Source: Herpomyces periplanetae
Taxonomy: Eukaryota > Ascomycota > Laboulbeniomycetes > Herpomycetales > Herpomycetaceae
Direction: 5' to 3'
NCBI GenBank assembly: GCA_009733715.1
Contig: WMKJ01000012.1
Span: forward strand, 1 to 64,000
DNA: 64,000 nucleotides
The translations under genes and the position numbers were made by a program. Positions 1-14,865 of the stretch are shown piece by piece (the first letter of the stretch is position 1; every line of letters begins with the position of its first letter). The notes beneath the pieces are model-generated. The model saw only the letters and a program-made list of their open reading frames with translations, was not told where the DNA came from and made no database searches.

Positions 1-3000
1 CTACAGGCAAAAAGGACATGTGTCGGAATTGTCGCCATTTCCTTCACGTTCGGCTTTCGTCAAATTACAAAAAAATTTGGTTTTAAGTCCAGCGTTTTAG
101 GGAGTGTGTTAAAATTCAGAAAGGGCTGCCAGTTAAAAAGTGTATGATTACTTGAAGAAAAGTAGCTACTGCCAATCTTTATCCTGTTTCATGATATATA
201 CATATTTTACTCCTTATATTTTTCTCATCTGTAGTCAATCATATTTAAACTATAATTATATTCCTGAATATTGTATCAACGTTTGGAAATATATTTTTTT
301 TCGCGCCATTCTAATTTGCTTTATGAGCTTACTTTGTTTCGATGAACGGTTTCCTTACTATTTAACAATTTTGTCCCGTCTTTATAAAATTCTCACTATT
401 GTATTACCTTATAAGTTAGATTTTCATTTTGACCTGAAACTATGTCATTTACGCAAATGTCTACATCATCTAAAATTGTTTAGCGTTTTATTTTAATTTA
501 CAATTCCATATTTGAACTAATCTTAAATGTAATTTTGGTTATAGTAAAAATATCAAATGCACGGTGCCGACAAATGTTCTATGTATCTGAATTTACTAAT
601 TTTTATATACCATTATTTGTGTGCTTGTTAATATTTTACAAATGATACGACCTGTTTGTCTAAAACAGGCAATCATATAAATATCCAAGTAGAATTCAGA
701 GAATTTATGATGAGGTTTTATAAAGGGTAAGCTTCATACTAATAAATAAAATATCATCAAATACATTAAATTAGTCAAAATAGCTAGTTGCATATCCAAT
801 TTCATATAAGATTAAAGTTTATATATATTTTAGCCTTATATGAAAAAAACATCATAGGTATTTGAATGAGACCTAAAAATTGTCTTATCATTAGTGTAAT
901 CTAGCGTAAAACTCATAATCCTCTCAACGATTACGGTAAATGTGATTGATTTGATTTTGGTAATTATAGTGCTGGAATGTCAATGTTTTAAAGTTTCCAT
1001 CGTTTGTCAAATAGCCCAAGTCTCAACATGTTAATGCTTTTAGATAGTATCTATTTTACATAAAAAATTAATTGAACTAAAATGTATTTTAAGGTTGGTC
1101 ATGCAATACCAATTATCTCACATACAAGTTGACTTTGGAATCAAAAAGACGATGTGTTTTCATATCCCCAAAAATGTAATTAGCTTCTTGGAGTTCGGTT
1201 GTTACAAAATCAATTTCAGCATGACTCTAATACTTGTTGTACAACATAAATTATTCCTTATCGTTATTTGGTCGTATCGTTTTTCCCTGTAAATTATTAT
1301 TTTTCATTTCTAAAGTAATTTGAGCTGTTCAAATTCCTTATAATGAGAACAGATTTTATCATTCTCAACCACAGAACGTTGATAGTTGACTGCGAAGTAC
1401 AGTATTTCAGAAGCTTATACAAATTTTTCTTTCATATAACTTTTATCATCGTTCAAAAAGGAATCATCTATAATATCAAAATTCATTATAGGACCGTCAA
1501 TAAATTGTCGTATAATGATATAAAAAAATCCGAGAAAAAGTGTTGTCACATTCCTTAATTTTCGTTACAAACTATATTTATAGTATCGCTTGATTTAAAA
1601 AAAAACAAATATAAATGTTTTCACAATTTTGTTTCGAGCAATTCTAAACTAATAAAAATTTTTTTTAAACACTTTATCAACCTGTATTTTCTGTTTAAAT
1701 AATTCTGATAAGGTTTGAAATATTTTCATTAGGTTTAATTTATACTTGAAATAATGCTTACTCTTCACTGCATTTTTGATATGCGAATTATTTATATATT
1801 ATAGAAATATTTTGAGCCTTTGTTTTAAATTTATAATGCAGAATATAAATGACTACATTGAATAGTATAAATTTTGATATTATTTTGTTCTAGAGTAGTG
1901 TTAGGTTCATTCTCTATTCCAGCGGTTAACTTTTAAATATACAATTAATCTAGATACATCCGTTAAAATAATGGCAAAAAATCTATATAATATCGATCTG
2001 TGAACCAAGTATGCTCTTAAAATCAAGTTTGTATATTAATGTACATTTTATCTTTAGCTCATCGTAAGATGCTACGTAGCACAATATTTTATATGTGTCC
2101 TTAATCTGGATGCGATAGCTGCATTTCCAATAAAGTCGTAAAATTGCTAACAAAAAATTAGTAATAAGGTTTTGCAAAAACAGGATAAAAAGCACAAAGG
2201 TAACACGCGTAAATCCACAAGAATACTTAATACAAATTGATATTAAATAAAGAAGTTACATACAGAAATGTACGATAACCAAAAAAAACTATACACAAAT
2301 GAATGTGACAAGATAATTGGGATACCAAGGATGGATGCAATTGTGATAAATAGCCATTTATAGATTCGAAGACTCATATTAGATATATAATATGGATAAA
2401 GCATGTAGTATACTTGATAATATATAAATGAAAGATAAAGAGATGGAAATATATTAATAAACAGTATTTATTTCAGAGCAAGAGAATGGCTTATTTTAAA
2501 AGTGAATGTCCAAGCTATAGTTTTTCAACTTTTTTTTCTAAATGCCACAAGAAAATTCTAAAACAGACAAAAGAGCTACAAAAAAAATTACTTTTAGCAC
2601 GTATTTGAAAAATAAATTCGTCATATGATACATCAGGTGGAAAAAAGACATGTCTTTCCAGAAAGCCCTTCAAAAATAATGATGCATGAAAGAAACACGT
2701 GACTGCCAAATAAAATGTTATTATGTATTATTCCCTAGAATCCTCAGGTACATTTATCACCGATCGTGCGATACGCGCGGGTCCCTGCATACCTTCTGAA
2801 TAATATTGACTATTCTGCCAAAATTTGGGTAACTATGCATGGGTTAGCTAGTCTATAGTATTGCATCCCAGTTGATAATGTAATTCAGAAACTAAATACT
2901 CATATAACAGTGTACAAAAAATAGTAGTAAATAGTTTTCCTTTCTTCATTATATAAATATTAAAGCAATATGGTGATAGCTGTCAATCACTCAAATATAT

Positions 3001-5570
3001 TAGTTTGATATATTCTAAAAAGCCCTTAGTATGTTTTGTTGTAATGGTTTACTGTGGGTTTAAGACAATTGCAGAAAACAATGTCAAGATATCTCATCTC
3101 CAATTTCAGTGAACATACATGAATATATGCTGTCCACTTAAAATCGAGTTTTGGGGCACTCAAATGCATTTATGACAACAAAACAACATTGAATTTTATA
3201 GATATTGGAATTGGCAATTGCTATATCGTTTCATGATCAAAATACCCTGTAGAGCTACATGACATAATGTATTTTTAATAATCACCAAAATAAGTCAGAC
3301 TCGAATAAAGTTGTTCTAGTCAATTTTTGTATTGAAGATGTTTAAGATCTTATTGATAGAAGAAATCTCTGGAATTACTATCTTTTTGTTACTCATTTTT
3401 TTAAGCAATAACTGCTTACACTGTTGATTATTAACTTGGAACTATATTGTTTGTCTAGTTAAAACTGATATTTGTGTTACTATGCTTAGATTGTCGTCTT
3501 GTCTATTTCAATGGACCTTACACTACTATATTTAAAGTAGCTGCAGCTGCTTCTCCCGAAAACACAGTTATACTGCTTGTATTTCAAAATGAAACTTAAC
3601 ATTCCGAGTATGCATATGATGAAAACATATTTAAAGTATAAGAAAATGATTGAAATACAGAGCCTCTTCACATTGAAATTGGAAAAAAAGCCAGACTCAC
3701 TTCCCTACAGAATATTATTATGTGGGATTTTCGTAAAATTTATTATTCAATAATTTATGTAAAAATTAAGCACACACACAAATATCCAAATTTATATTTA
3801 ATAATCAATGGATTACCAATATTCGCCTAATAATATTTATCATCAATGGAATACTAGGTGTGCATGGTTAAGTTCTAATTTTATGTTTTGTATATGTTAC
3901 GCATGAAATGTTCATTTGTTTAGTAGTAATTACTTGAGTTTCATAAATTTGGAGTAACTTTCATGACTTGAATGTCATTGAAGGACTATCGCTCTTACTC
4001 ATTGCGGCAGGGTAGTTATCTGCTGTATCACATATAATTAAAGTCATTTATTTCATTAGTATATTTGTATAGCTTACCACGATATTGCTTGCTTAATAGA
4101 CTCATTAGAGTAAAAAATATGTTGATGTGTTTGCTCCGGTGGTTTATTTTCTGTGATTGTTTGAAAATTTAATCTATGTTAAATTTTATAGAGTAAGCAT
4201 TATGATTACAGAACGACAGTATTTGATGTATATCTGGATATATACTTTTAGTATTTCAAAATTTGCGCAGTTCACATCAAAGTAGGGTAAAAATTTTAAT
4301 ATTTAAATTTGTACTTGTTTATACAAAACAAATTTGAGATTTCGATTTTGTTCACATGTACATTAAAATGAAACAAAAATGTTTTCAAAACTGTTTAGCT
4401 TGTTTGAAGCAAATTTTATAAATATATTATGATACATGCAATATTTGAATGAGTTTTAAAGATAATACTTAAGAAAACCTATGAGTATTTTTTTTTGCGC
4501 CGTTATGGATTATATTTACATTGATTATGACTTTAAGCCTGTGACTGGGGTTATTAATAGGTAGATTCACTGAGAGTCTTTTCCAAAATCCATAAATAAT
4601 TATCTCAATTTATCCGGTGATAAAAGGTTTAATGCCAACATTTTATTTGGTAATTTGATTTCTTAAAAGGCTACAAAATGTTACTTAGGTTTTTGACCTC
4701 AAAATTTCTCTTTGACTACGATTGCTGTTTACTAACTGTTTTTCCTGGTAGAACGTAAGCCACAATATCATTCTCAAAATCATAAATTCAAAATTGATTT
4801 TTGGTATGTGTAAAGATTCAAGTGTTAATGAGAGTACTTTTGGAACTAATGTCACTAGGCACTGCAAAAACCCTTTAGACTGCTGTTTTTCAAATTGTGT
4901 TAGGTAATTAATACATTTGTTAAATAGTAGCAAGTGATCATTGTAGCATTTAAGAGATATTATTTAAATTGTTTGCAAAAGGTATCTTACGGATATATAT
5001 ATATATAACATTAATCTGTTGATACTTTCACACAAGTACAGTTGAAATCACCAAAGTGGTTAAAGGAAATAATGATAGGCAACTGGATAATCATAACCAA
5101 CAATCATATTGAAACTTGTAAGAATTCTTGTATAGTAAATGAGCTATATAGCGAAGGAATTTATTCATAGGATCATACATGATATTATGTACCTATCAAA
5201 ACCAGACAATAAGTTTATTGTTGTATATTTTTATACTGAAAATTAAATATTCAGATTTTGTTTGCTTGATAGTAGTTAGTTTTTTTATTGCTTTTTTCTA
5301 TCTTTAATCCAGGCGGGTATATTGACTGATGATTCATTTTTTGACTTGTTTGCTAAAACATTTATGGAATAACTGCAATAAAAATTATTCTCATAAAATA
5401 AAATCATGGCTCTTCATATTTTTAAAAATACTTTGAAGTGTTTTACGATTCCATTTTGCTGCATAAATCATGATCTGATTACTGCTTACAATAAATATGT
5501 GTTGTAATATTAATAAGATAAAGAGTCTTTTGAGTAATTCATCATTTTCGAAGCAGTATTCTTGTTAATC
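1..5570. other. AT-rich block without supported genes
   Basis: Very AT-rich DNA with stops in all frames. The longest open stretches (for example 140-496) have low-complexity, Phe/Tyr/Ile-rich translations with no domain and no splice structure, so I read them as chance. A short segment at 3425-3545 resembles repeats at 15.9 and 25.7 kb, and 2739-2810 shares a short motif with 24.31 kb. The pattern suits an old, mutation-decayed repeat block; whether repeat-induced point mutation contributed is inference. Confidence 0.6.
3425..3545 (+). repeat. Diverged dispersed repeat copy (fossil, partial)
   Basis: The stretch containing ATTAACTTGGAACTAT followed by AACTGATAT and a CTATTTCAA stretch matches the 3' part of the copy at 15.94-16.18 kb in the same order, with weaker similarity to 25.6-25.89 kb. 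Only the 3' part of the element is recognisable, and many substitutions suggest an old copy. Family not identified; LTR-like origin is a guess from the fuller copies. Confidence 0.4.
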
Positions 5571-5574
5571 TTTA

Positions 5575-7130
5575 GATTGAGATGACAAAACGCAATTTTA
5601 TAAGAGAAAAGACTGCTATACTATTTCTCTGGATCGTATTGCTATTGAAATTGTAGGTTTACTCAAATCCAAAATGAGTTTCTCAGATCAAGACCCAAAT
5701 CACTCTGTTCCTGGTAAGTAATCTTGTGGAAATTTAAGTATATAGTCATTTTTAGTATAAAACAAACAAATTCTGTCAAATATAATTTTACTGTTGAAAA
5801 ATCAAAGTATTCTTTGATGATTTTTCCTTTTATTAACTCAATTTTTTATATTACATGCATTAACACTTTGTGACAAATACACAAAAATGGGAACATATTG
5901 GATAGTTTCTCGTAAGTATCTTCAAATGTACCTTTTCATTAAGTCTGGTGGAGTAATCTGTACTATATCTATACTGCTATGAAAATAATTTTTGCTCAAA
6001 AACTACTATCACATGCGCCATTGAGACAATCATCTGGTTGAAGCGCCTGGTCACCCAATGTTACTTACGGGAATAAATTAATGAAAATTTTCAGGTAGTT
6101 CTCTCCGACTTGAAAAATATTTCCAGTATTATTATGACCAATACATTCATGTCTATTGTTAGTGGAAATATATTTAACTCCGTACTGTGGCTGAATTATT
6201 GTGAATGGCATGTATAAATAAGATATCATTCAACCTTTGTATTAGAGCTCTAATTCAGGATAACGAAATAAATCGTTGATGGACGTATTGAGTATTTTGG
6301 GTTATAAAGCAATATAGCTGACAACCGGCTCGAAAAGTTAGAATGAATTTAATTGTAGGACACTAATCAAAGATAGCTCTAAAAGACTTTTAGAAATGTG
6401 CTGTGCCATGTTCGCTCTGATATTGGCCCGCAATTAATTTGTGTAGGTGGTGAAAGCATCATTGTATTTTCTTGAAACCAGACGGGAAATTATTAGTGAA
6501 AGAGACACACCATTTGTGAAGAGCCGTATATTCTATGTAGTGAGGCAAACCATCTCAATTTTAGTCTAGATGAGGAAACAATTTTCTTAATGCTCAACAA
6601 TGACTATTGCGCTAGCATTATCATCATAATTGAATAGTTTTGGAAAAAATAAATGCTGCATGCTAGATATATGATTTTACGGCCGCAATCTATGTGAAAG
6701 AACCGGTTTTGAGATTCAGTGCCAAAAGAACGGAAATATCAATGACCGGCTTCGCATTAAATGGCAAAAAACAAAATAGACTCGCTGTACTATAATTTGC
6801 AAATCTTATAAACTTCATACATAAAGCATCAACTTGGACGTTTCTACGGTGAACGCTTCTTGCGTTGAACTAGTCGACATAATGAATTGCTAGCAAGCAG
6901 TAGAGTCATCATTGTGCTTGCCTATTACGAAACCCCAAAATATCACTTGAATCTTAATAATTGGTGCAAAACAGAAGATAATTGGGCAGTTAAAAATTAT
7001 AGAGAACGTTTCTTGTTTAGCACACACCATCCAAAAAAATTTCATTCAACTAAGAGTAGTTATCTTCTTAATGATGACTGCTATTTTTACATTACATACC
7101 AACTCATTTTGATTGTATTGATTATATAAG
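5575..7130 (+). pseudogene. Coding-like remnant, heavily decayed
   Basis: Several short stretches translate into protein-like sequence on the + strand, for example a segment at 5585-5715 that ends in a good GTAAGT splice donor, another near 6000-6060, and another at 6380-6590. They fall in different frames and are separated by stops, so no intact gene can be built. I do not recognise the ancestral protein; it could be a host gene or a mobile-element gene. Its position inside the decayed AT-rich block suggests an old relic. Confidence 0.25.
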
Positions 7131-10100
7131 CTATATTTTGGTATGTATACATCGGGTCTTCATATAATCCATCGAAATAAGATAATATATTAAAATTGGG
7201 TTCACTCTTTATTATGAAGCAGTACGGTTGGTTAATATTTTCACTTTTCAGTCTAGAAAATCGATGTCTTACATTTCGTAACATTGTGTTTATATATCTA
7301 TTTTATATTTTCTGTGACTACTAGTAAATAATACTAATCATGCAGTGGAATTATATCGATAAAAGAGACCTTCCATTTATCTCTTAAGTAAAATGAGATA
7401 ATAAAACAAACTTTCTTTTTATGCATACATTTTATATATAAAATGTTTGACATATTACGCATGTTTTCTAACACGTACACATCCTTTTTTTATTTATTTA
7501 TCTTTAACGAAACTTGTCACTTGGTAATCTCTAGCTTATCATTCATCTTGAATTCTTGTATCTACTTTTGATATCCTAATTGGCTTATCATGTATGTTTG
7601 TAAATACTTTATTTGCTTTAACTACAGTATATTTCTTTTTAAACACCATGTTTATATTATTTCAGTTTGTGTTTTGCATTCTTCACTCTTCTTTCATGTC
7701 ACATGTTTTTTGAAATCACATGTCTTATCTTTGTTTTTTTTTATGTATAAACAACGATGTCACTAGAATATCTATTGGCAACTAGACCGAAATATTTCAT
7801 GAATGACTACTGCAATTAGATCAAAGGTACATACATTATTTTACAGCTACACAGCATGCCACAGTGATCTGAAGCAAAAATTTCACACAATCGCATTTGA
7901 TTTTATAAATTTTTTTTCATGGACCGTGACATTTGATCATTTATAATTTTTTGTATATACACTCATAATTTGTGTACACATGCTCTATGTAAAATAGTTA
8001 CTTCTGCGTGCTAGCAGAAAACCAGTGAAAGTGTTATGAAGATACACAAGATAACGCTCAGAGTTAAGACACGTGATCTCAAAGAAAAAAAAAGACATGA
8101 TTAAAAAGAAGCATACTTAATATAAATTAGTACAGAATATGAAAGATTTTTAAATACTGTCTGTAAATATATCAATGGTACTACGTAAAATATTATATGG
8201 TAAGCCAATCAATATTACATGCGTGGGTACAAGAATATTATTTGGTTAGTTTACCAGCATTATTAGGTACTAGGCCATGTTTAAAATAAATATATTATAC
8301 AATATTTAGGTACGTGCTAGATGGACAAAGGTATAGTTTTTATTTAAAGAATATTATTATGTTAAAGGACGTTAACTCAATTTTTGATTTTTCATTCCAG
8401 AACTAAAATGAAGGTGTTTACATTATATAGAAAATATTTTTGGCAATTACTGAACTAAATTTTTCATAAGTTATAATGAAATATTAAATTTTCGAAGAAT
8501 ATTTCTCTTAGCCTTCTTTGTTAGCAATATAAGAAATATTGACATTCAATTTCAGAAATAATAGCAGGATCTTTTATAACTTTTATGTTTGGAAAATTTA
8601 GGAAGTATTCGATTGAATGTTTCAGATAATTAAACCGAATATTATATACCTATGAAAATTCAAAATATTCAAACATCAGAACCACTAAAATATGAATGAA
8701 TCAGCGTATTTTGAATTAGTATAGTATAAAATATATAATCGATGATGCATCATCTGTTAGTAATTTTTTAACTTTTGTGCGCTAGACGAGGAATCCACTC
8801 TACGATTTGTAACTTTTTGATTATTAATTATGTTGCGCAAATTGAGACAGTTAGTTGAATGTGGATACTTTTTTACAATTGCTTGGCGTTCCCGATTGTG
8901 TTGAAGTTCGAAATCTGAGAAGCCTCCCTATCAGAAGTTTCCGTATAACAATATCTTAGGGTGTACGAATGAAGCGAGTTTGTAAATATTGATTTTCATT
9001 GTAGCAATATTAAAACTTGGTTTCCATGTAAAATATTCTTTAAGTAACAATTTTTACCGTAATAAAAATTTTCCAATGGTTCTTATAGTAGTTTATCATT
9101 ACTTTGAGGACATTTTATAGTTGCTAAATTTGTTATATTGAAGCTGTGAGTTGCTTACACTTCTAACTTAAATATATGTGAAGATTTTTATGCAACATAG
9201 CAAAAACAATTTTCAAGGTTTTATATTATTTTAATACCACGTTTATAAAAAAAACTGGTGGTATTCATTAAAATAGCTTTTAAAATCCAAAGTATATGTC
9301 AATGTATAATTAAATACACATACGCATGTATTTCGAAAAAGTTTAAACGCTTATACAAAAGCTGGAGTTATAGCAAGGGTAAATAAATGATTTTCGGGTT
9401 TATTAATGTATTCAAGATTAAAATACTTTGTATTTATGAAGACATACACTTTTTACATATACTAGAGCTCAGTATATTATGCAAATCTGCAATAATAAAT
9501 TCACTCTGAATTTTTAGGAAAATTAATAAAAATTTACCCTTGAACATAAATGAAATTTCATACATTAATTCTTGAAACAAATTAATTTTATATAGTCTAT
9601 CCCTCAACTTCTAGATATCGAATTGTAGCTGAAGCAAATTGGTTTTGTCTTAGCATTCAATTTAAACTTTTCACAAGTGATTTCACGTCTTCAAAAATAT
9701 ATTTATGTTTAATCTATTTATCTGTATTTGTATATGTAAAAATAAAATCTAAGCGCTAAATAAAGATAGGTAAAAATTTTAAACAATTACAGTACAGACC
9801 GCGCAAAATTAGGACGAATGAATTCAGCAAGCATACTAAATATCAACCGAGGTAGAAAAAGTAACTTGCCTAACTACAAATATACTGTATCCAAGTCAGA
9901 AATTATATAGGCATACGTATTAGACAAGTTAGGGTGCTACGTCAAGAATTGAAAACTCTACAAAAGTGGAGAACTGATACCAGTAAGTACTAAGTTTTGT
10001 ATAGGGTAAATAATATAGACAAGTTAAATCATATCTCAAACAGTAAATATAAGAAAGTGAGATAAGTTTTATTTGTTTGGCCGAAAGATGGGAAAATGTC

Positions 10101-13100
10101 ACCGTTGTAGATTAAATTTTAGGCCGAAAGTAGTAAGTTTTGTTAACCAAAAGCCACAAAGAATATCAAAATGTACAAAGGATTGGAATGACATAGTGAG
10201 AAATGAAATATCGGCCTTTGTAAACTGAAACTGCGAAAAATGAGAAACTGACTCTCGAATAGAAAAGTTTATGTGAGATCCCGGTAAAGTTTTTATTTTG
10301 ATCAGACATGCACACAAATATCGAAGTTTCAAATCGTATTATTAATATAATATCGAAGAGTCTGCGTATAATAATCAAAAGTAGTTGTTCTAAAAGGCTG
10401 AACATGCATGGTTGACTAAAAATTTTCCTTTTTGAGTGCGCTAAGTAGGAAAGATTTTTCCTTGATTAGTAATTATCATATTTCCTTTATTATGCGCTAA
10501 TTCAGATGGTTAGAATGCCAATAACGACATTCGATCTTTACCAACCAGATGCTAAAGTCATCTGCTTAAAAGAGCGTCGTTTTAGTGTGGTATTTTCAAA
10601 GGTACAAAATTTTATGTATTCGAGGTAGAGAGAAAATATTTTTTCAGATGCATGGTGACACATACTTTAAGAAAAATGGTTGAGCTTTGTAGTTTAATGT
10701 TGTATTTTGACCATTTCAGATTCGGCTTTATGGTCAAAAATTAAATATTTCAACTTATACTAAATTTTTGCGTATAGCATAAAATTGGGCTTAAATCGTA
10801 GAGGTTTTGATAGTTCTTTTGTAAGTTGTGTTTCAAATCTACTAACTATGCTGATACGATGTGTGTACTTAGCCACGCATGCATGAAACCTTAAAACTCG
10901 AAAAAATTTATTCATGAACCAAAAACTACAGAACTTGACAAGAGGCTTAGCATCTAGATATTTGAGTAGATTTCGAAGGGCCTTAAGAAAAAATTATTAA
11001 GGGGGGAAGACGCACAGATAGTTTTTATACGTCTGAGTATAGATCAATGGAACAACTTTCACGTGAATTTTCTCCTTATTATATTTAGATAAAGTTAAGT
11101 TTATATAAATGATTGATATGACATCACACTTATTTTATGTGTGGGCCGCGCCAACCAGGACCAATCTTGTGATTTATTGGTATCCCAATATTGAACGGAA
11201 TAGAAATCCAACGTTTTGGTTAAATCTTATAATGTAGATATTGATCTGAGTCGTGTGGGTGATAATACGGGCCGAAAAAAATGGAATATATATTAGGAAA
11301 TATAGATACAGTACAAAAAGGCCCCATTTTGTTGTGGTAGCTTGGGACAACGTAACAGGTATGTATTTGTCAGACTTTGTAAAATTTCGAGAAGGCAACC
11401 CTTCCAGGCGCTCTTAAAACAGATTCTTCCCTAAAGGTTTGGAAGACACAAAGGGCATTGCCCTTTTTTCATTTGCGATTTTTGTGGTTTGCATATAGTT
11501 GCTAAATTAACTTACTATATATCTGTTTTGACCTTTTTTTTGTGTATAATCTGTGTATTCGTAGATGAATTTTATTCAGTAATCAGTTGTTGAATGTCGT
11601 GAAAATCTTAGCTCATACGCTCCAAAATTGCGGAGTTGTCATATTATATAAAATATATTCTTTTCCAGCGTGTTCTGATATCTTAATAGCACTCAAAAGT
11701 GGTAAGCATGACCCCGTTGTTTACAATTCTAGCGTTAAATTTGCAGGTAATTAATTTACAAAATTTTATTAATATTTTTTCGTTTTTGGATTGATGCAAT
11801 GATAATCATTTTACGATTTATTAAATTATCTAAACATCAAATATTTTAATGTTTATTTTTATAACTTTAGACTATGTTTTATATGACCCTTAGTAGTTTT
11901 GTAATTTTTATATATATTTTCAAATATTTTTGAAATATATTTATTAATAAACAATATTTCGAACCTCAAAATTTTGATTAACTCCGTCAGTTCTATAGAT
12001 ATTTAATATTTTTGAAAGATATGGTGTTTTCGAAGTCATGTTAACTATGTTATGCTTTAAAGTATTAATTTTACATTAATTGATATATACCACTAAATGA
12101 TGTTAGAATCAATTTTTATAGGGCTCCGGTGATTTCGAAATGTTTGTATTTTCATTTTGGAGCTTCAAACCTTTTAATATAGTAACTTTTATTTAATTTA
12201 AAAGGATTCTGTGTCGGCTCGGTACGATGAATTCTGAGAGAATAGCCATTATCTTAAGTTTCACTACTGCTATTTTAAACGAAAACGTTATCAGCATTAT
12301 CAGATATTGATAGTGTGTCTTTACATATACACCCCAAAAGAGGTACACCCTTCATACATCTTAGCGTCTTTAGCATCATCAATTTTGCCATAGCGTTTTC
12401 TTTAACTGTTTTTCGATGTATTGAGGCGGTGCCACCACTTCTGACACTAACAGGCACAGTATAGTTTATCTCCCTGCTTTTATGACACTTCTTTAGCGAT
12501 GCTCAATTTTTCCTTTCTGGTACTCTTTGCATTGTGTTTGCTATTAACTTAAGGTTCCTCTGCCAAAATTTAGTCTTAGAAACATTGTATGCTGCAATAT
12601 TTGGTATTTTTTTGTCACGTAGCAATCGAAAATTTCATATTACAACTTTAATTTTTTTGAAAACTTATTCAAACTACAATCCCACTGAAAATGTGGTGTT
12701 TTCATCTATCACCGAACGATTGATATCGGAAGTATTATAATTCATAAAATAATATTGCTTAATGCTGTATTATGATACTCTTATAATATTATGGTCTTTC
12801 TCCATTTTATTACAAAGCGTTAAGAATGAGCAATGTGCAGTTTTTCACAAATTGCAGACATTTTATATGGCTTTTATTTGCCACATAGTTCAAAGAAATG
12901 AAGAAATTATATAAATTGTATGATTCTTTAAAATTCGACTTTATATAGACAACTTTTCCATCTTACCTTTGGTATTCCACCTCAAGCGAGCAAAATTATC
13001 TCTTCCATTTGAATAATTTGAATTCTCCTCCCTTACGATATTTCTTGTTATATTAGCCACTCCATAGGTTTTACTTTGCTCTATAGTCCTCTATATTGTA

Positions 13101-14370
13101 TAAAATCACTCGCCTTTTGTATTAAGTTTAATTTATTTTCCAACTCCTATAGCTCATTTAATATTGCCAAGCCCCTTTACTAGTTTAGATAGTGTTCCTT
13201 TGTCCATCCATTTTTTTCTTTCAAACTTAATTGTTCTCTCTGTTATATTAGATAAACAATTTACTCGATTTCCATTCCACCGAAAGAGTATAGGTCCTGT
13301 TTACATTATACTCATATCCTTCAAATATGGCTAGTCTTTATTGTTAAAAGAATTCTGCTTTAAGGTATAACATAGTGAAAAGTCTCCTGAAGTTCCGAAT
13401 AAAAATTACCGACAAGAATTAATGGTATGTTGAAGAAGCACATCTCTTTCCATCAAGTTATTCTTTCTAGGATAGTCACACTCCTAACAACTGCAGTTTG
13501 AACAAATTGGATACCAAATGGTTCAATGGTAAAGTAAAAGCATTACTTACGACATCCCATTATATATGGCCTGTTGTGGTGGAAGACGGAGAGGATGTCC
13601 TAAAAACTGTCAAAAACTGAATAACAACTTAATGAGAGAAAAACCTCTTTTAACTTACTATAATACCTATTGACCAAAAGTTATTATTCAGGTTATGGAG
13701 GTACCATTTACTATGTTATATTACAATTCTGTATTTTTAAATGATCAGCGGTAGCCATATAAAAAATATAGTGTCACATTATCAATACAGGTCCCTTCTG
13801 CTCGTAAATAAGTGAGAAATAAGACAGTTAAAATAAGCAAGAGAATGAATATCTGATGAAGAAATTAATGGAAAATGAAACTATCTAAATTCATGACGTG
13901 ACGTAAGCTTTAGCAAGCATAGCAAGAAGATGAGTGGCTTGCTTTTTTTACAGGTTTTCAAGAAGAATTTGATGTAACAATAAAGTGGTCAACTCCCATT
14001 TACATATATAAATAGACAGCAAAAGAATACCGTTGAGCTAGTTGTTTCAAGGCAATTACTTAAAGTACATATTTTCTAAACAGACCCGACACAAAATGTT
14101 TCAAGACCAGTTAGCACTGATAACGTGATGCATGCATATACTTGTGTCTCTCCGCAAAACCCAATAAAGTACAAAGATGCACATGAAAGAAAAGAGGGTA
14201 GCTTTTCGGTCTTCACAATGCACACACAGGACATCATGGTGATAGCTCACACCTGATAGGAAATAATAGTTTGATATGTTTTGAGGAGAGTATTGTAGCT
14301 TCTTACGGTGGTTTGCTACAGTTTCACGGAAATTGCAAGTAGCAATGCCGTAATATAAAATGCTGTAACT
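7131..14370. other. AT-rich block without supported genes
   Basis: AT-rich DNA with many homopolymer and TA runs. Open frames here (10099-10405 and 11174-11398 on the - strand) are short and start at doubtful codons. A motif around CTCCGTCAGTT at 11,940-12,060 recurs at 22.13 kb and inverted near 20.2 kb, so at least part of the block is dispersed repeat. No tRNA, rRNA or intact ORF was seen. Confidence 0.55.
11940..12060 (+). repeat. Short dispersed repeat, copy 1 of 3
   Basis: This segment carries AACTCCGTCAGTT followed by a TTTAATATTTT stretch and GGTGTTTTCGAAG. The segment at 22,125-22,205 carries ATTCCGTCAGTT, then TTCAATATTTTG and CGCCGTTTTTGAGG in the same order. A third, inverted version (AACTGACGGAGCT) lies near 20,225. 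The shared order over about 80-100 bases makes chance unlikely. Family unknown. Confidence 0.45.
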
Positions 14371-14377
14371 GAATAGT

Positions 14378-14865
14378 CATGCGCGGAAATGTGCTGTCCG
14401 CACATGCAGTAAGTGTTGGAACGCTTAGGCGTGTTCATTATGATATCGGAACGTTAATTTTGAATGTGATTGTAGTTGGAAACTGCATCCCAGTTTTATG
14501 AAATAAAATTCGGTGGAACAACTAGACAAAGTGTATACATGGAGATGACCGAGTTATGCCATGCTGAAATGGAGTTAACTTTTTTATTTTGTATATTTTT
14601 AATGTTCGAGATCCCAATGACAATAGGGATCTTCGAGAGTCATTTATTTCTCTTTTCTCCATTATCTCCTTGCTCAGCTATCAATAAAGCGACAGTTGCT
14701 TACTCTTTGTCTGTTGTATATTATCTTGGAACCATATCTTACGTCTGGTAGTTACTGATGTTGGTACTGTTACTGTACTTGCTGGGTTGTTTTTATGTCT
14801 ACACAATCAAGTAGACTTTACACGGTGTGTTATCTGAAGTAGTAGCCATATCACCCGAAATCACA
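14378..14865 (+). mobile_element. Fossil repeat copy, LTR-like
   Basis: From GCGCGGAAATGTGCTGT this stretch aligns with 25,395-25,890 over nearly 500 bases: the opening motif, a GGAACGTTAATTTTGA / GGAACATTGATTTTGA block, a GAGATCC block and a terminal block with ACTGATGTTGGTACTGTTACTGTACTTG. The TGTTGGAAC near 14,413 recalls Ty1/copia LTR ends but no partner LTR or target duplication was found. It is a broken, old copy with many substitutions; family assignment is tentative. Confidence 0.5.

Noticed and set aside
140-496. 118-residue open frame at the window start
   Set aside because: Low-complexity Phe/Tyr/Ile/Leu content typical of AT-rich chance frames; no domain and no neighbouring exon.
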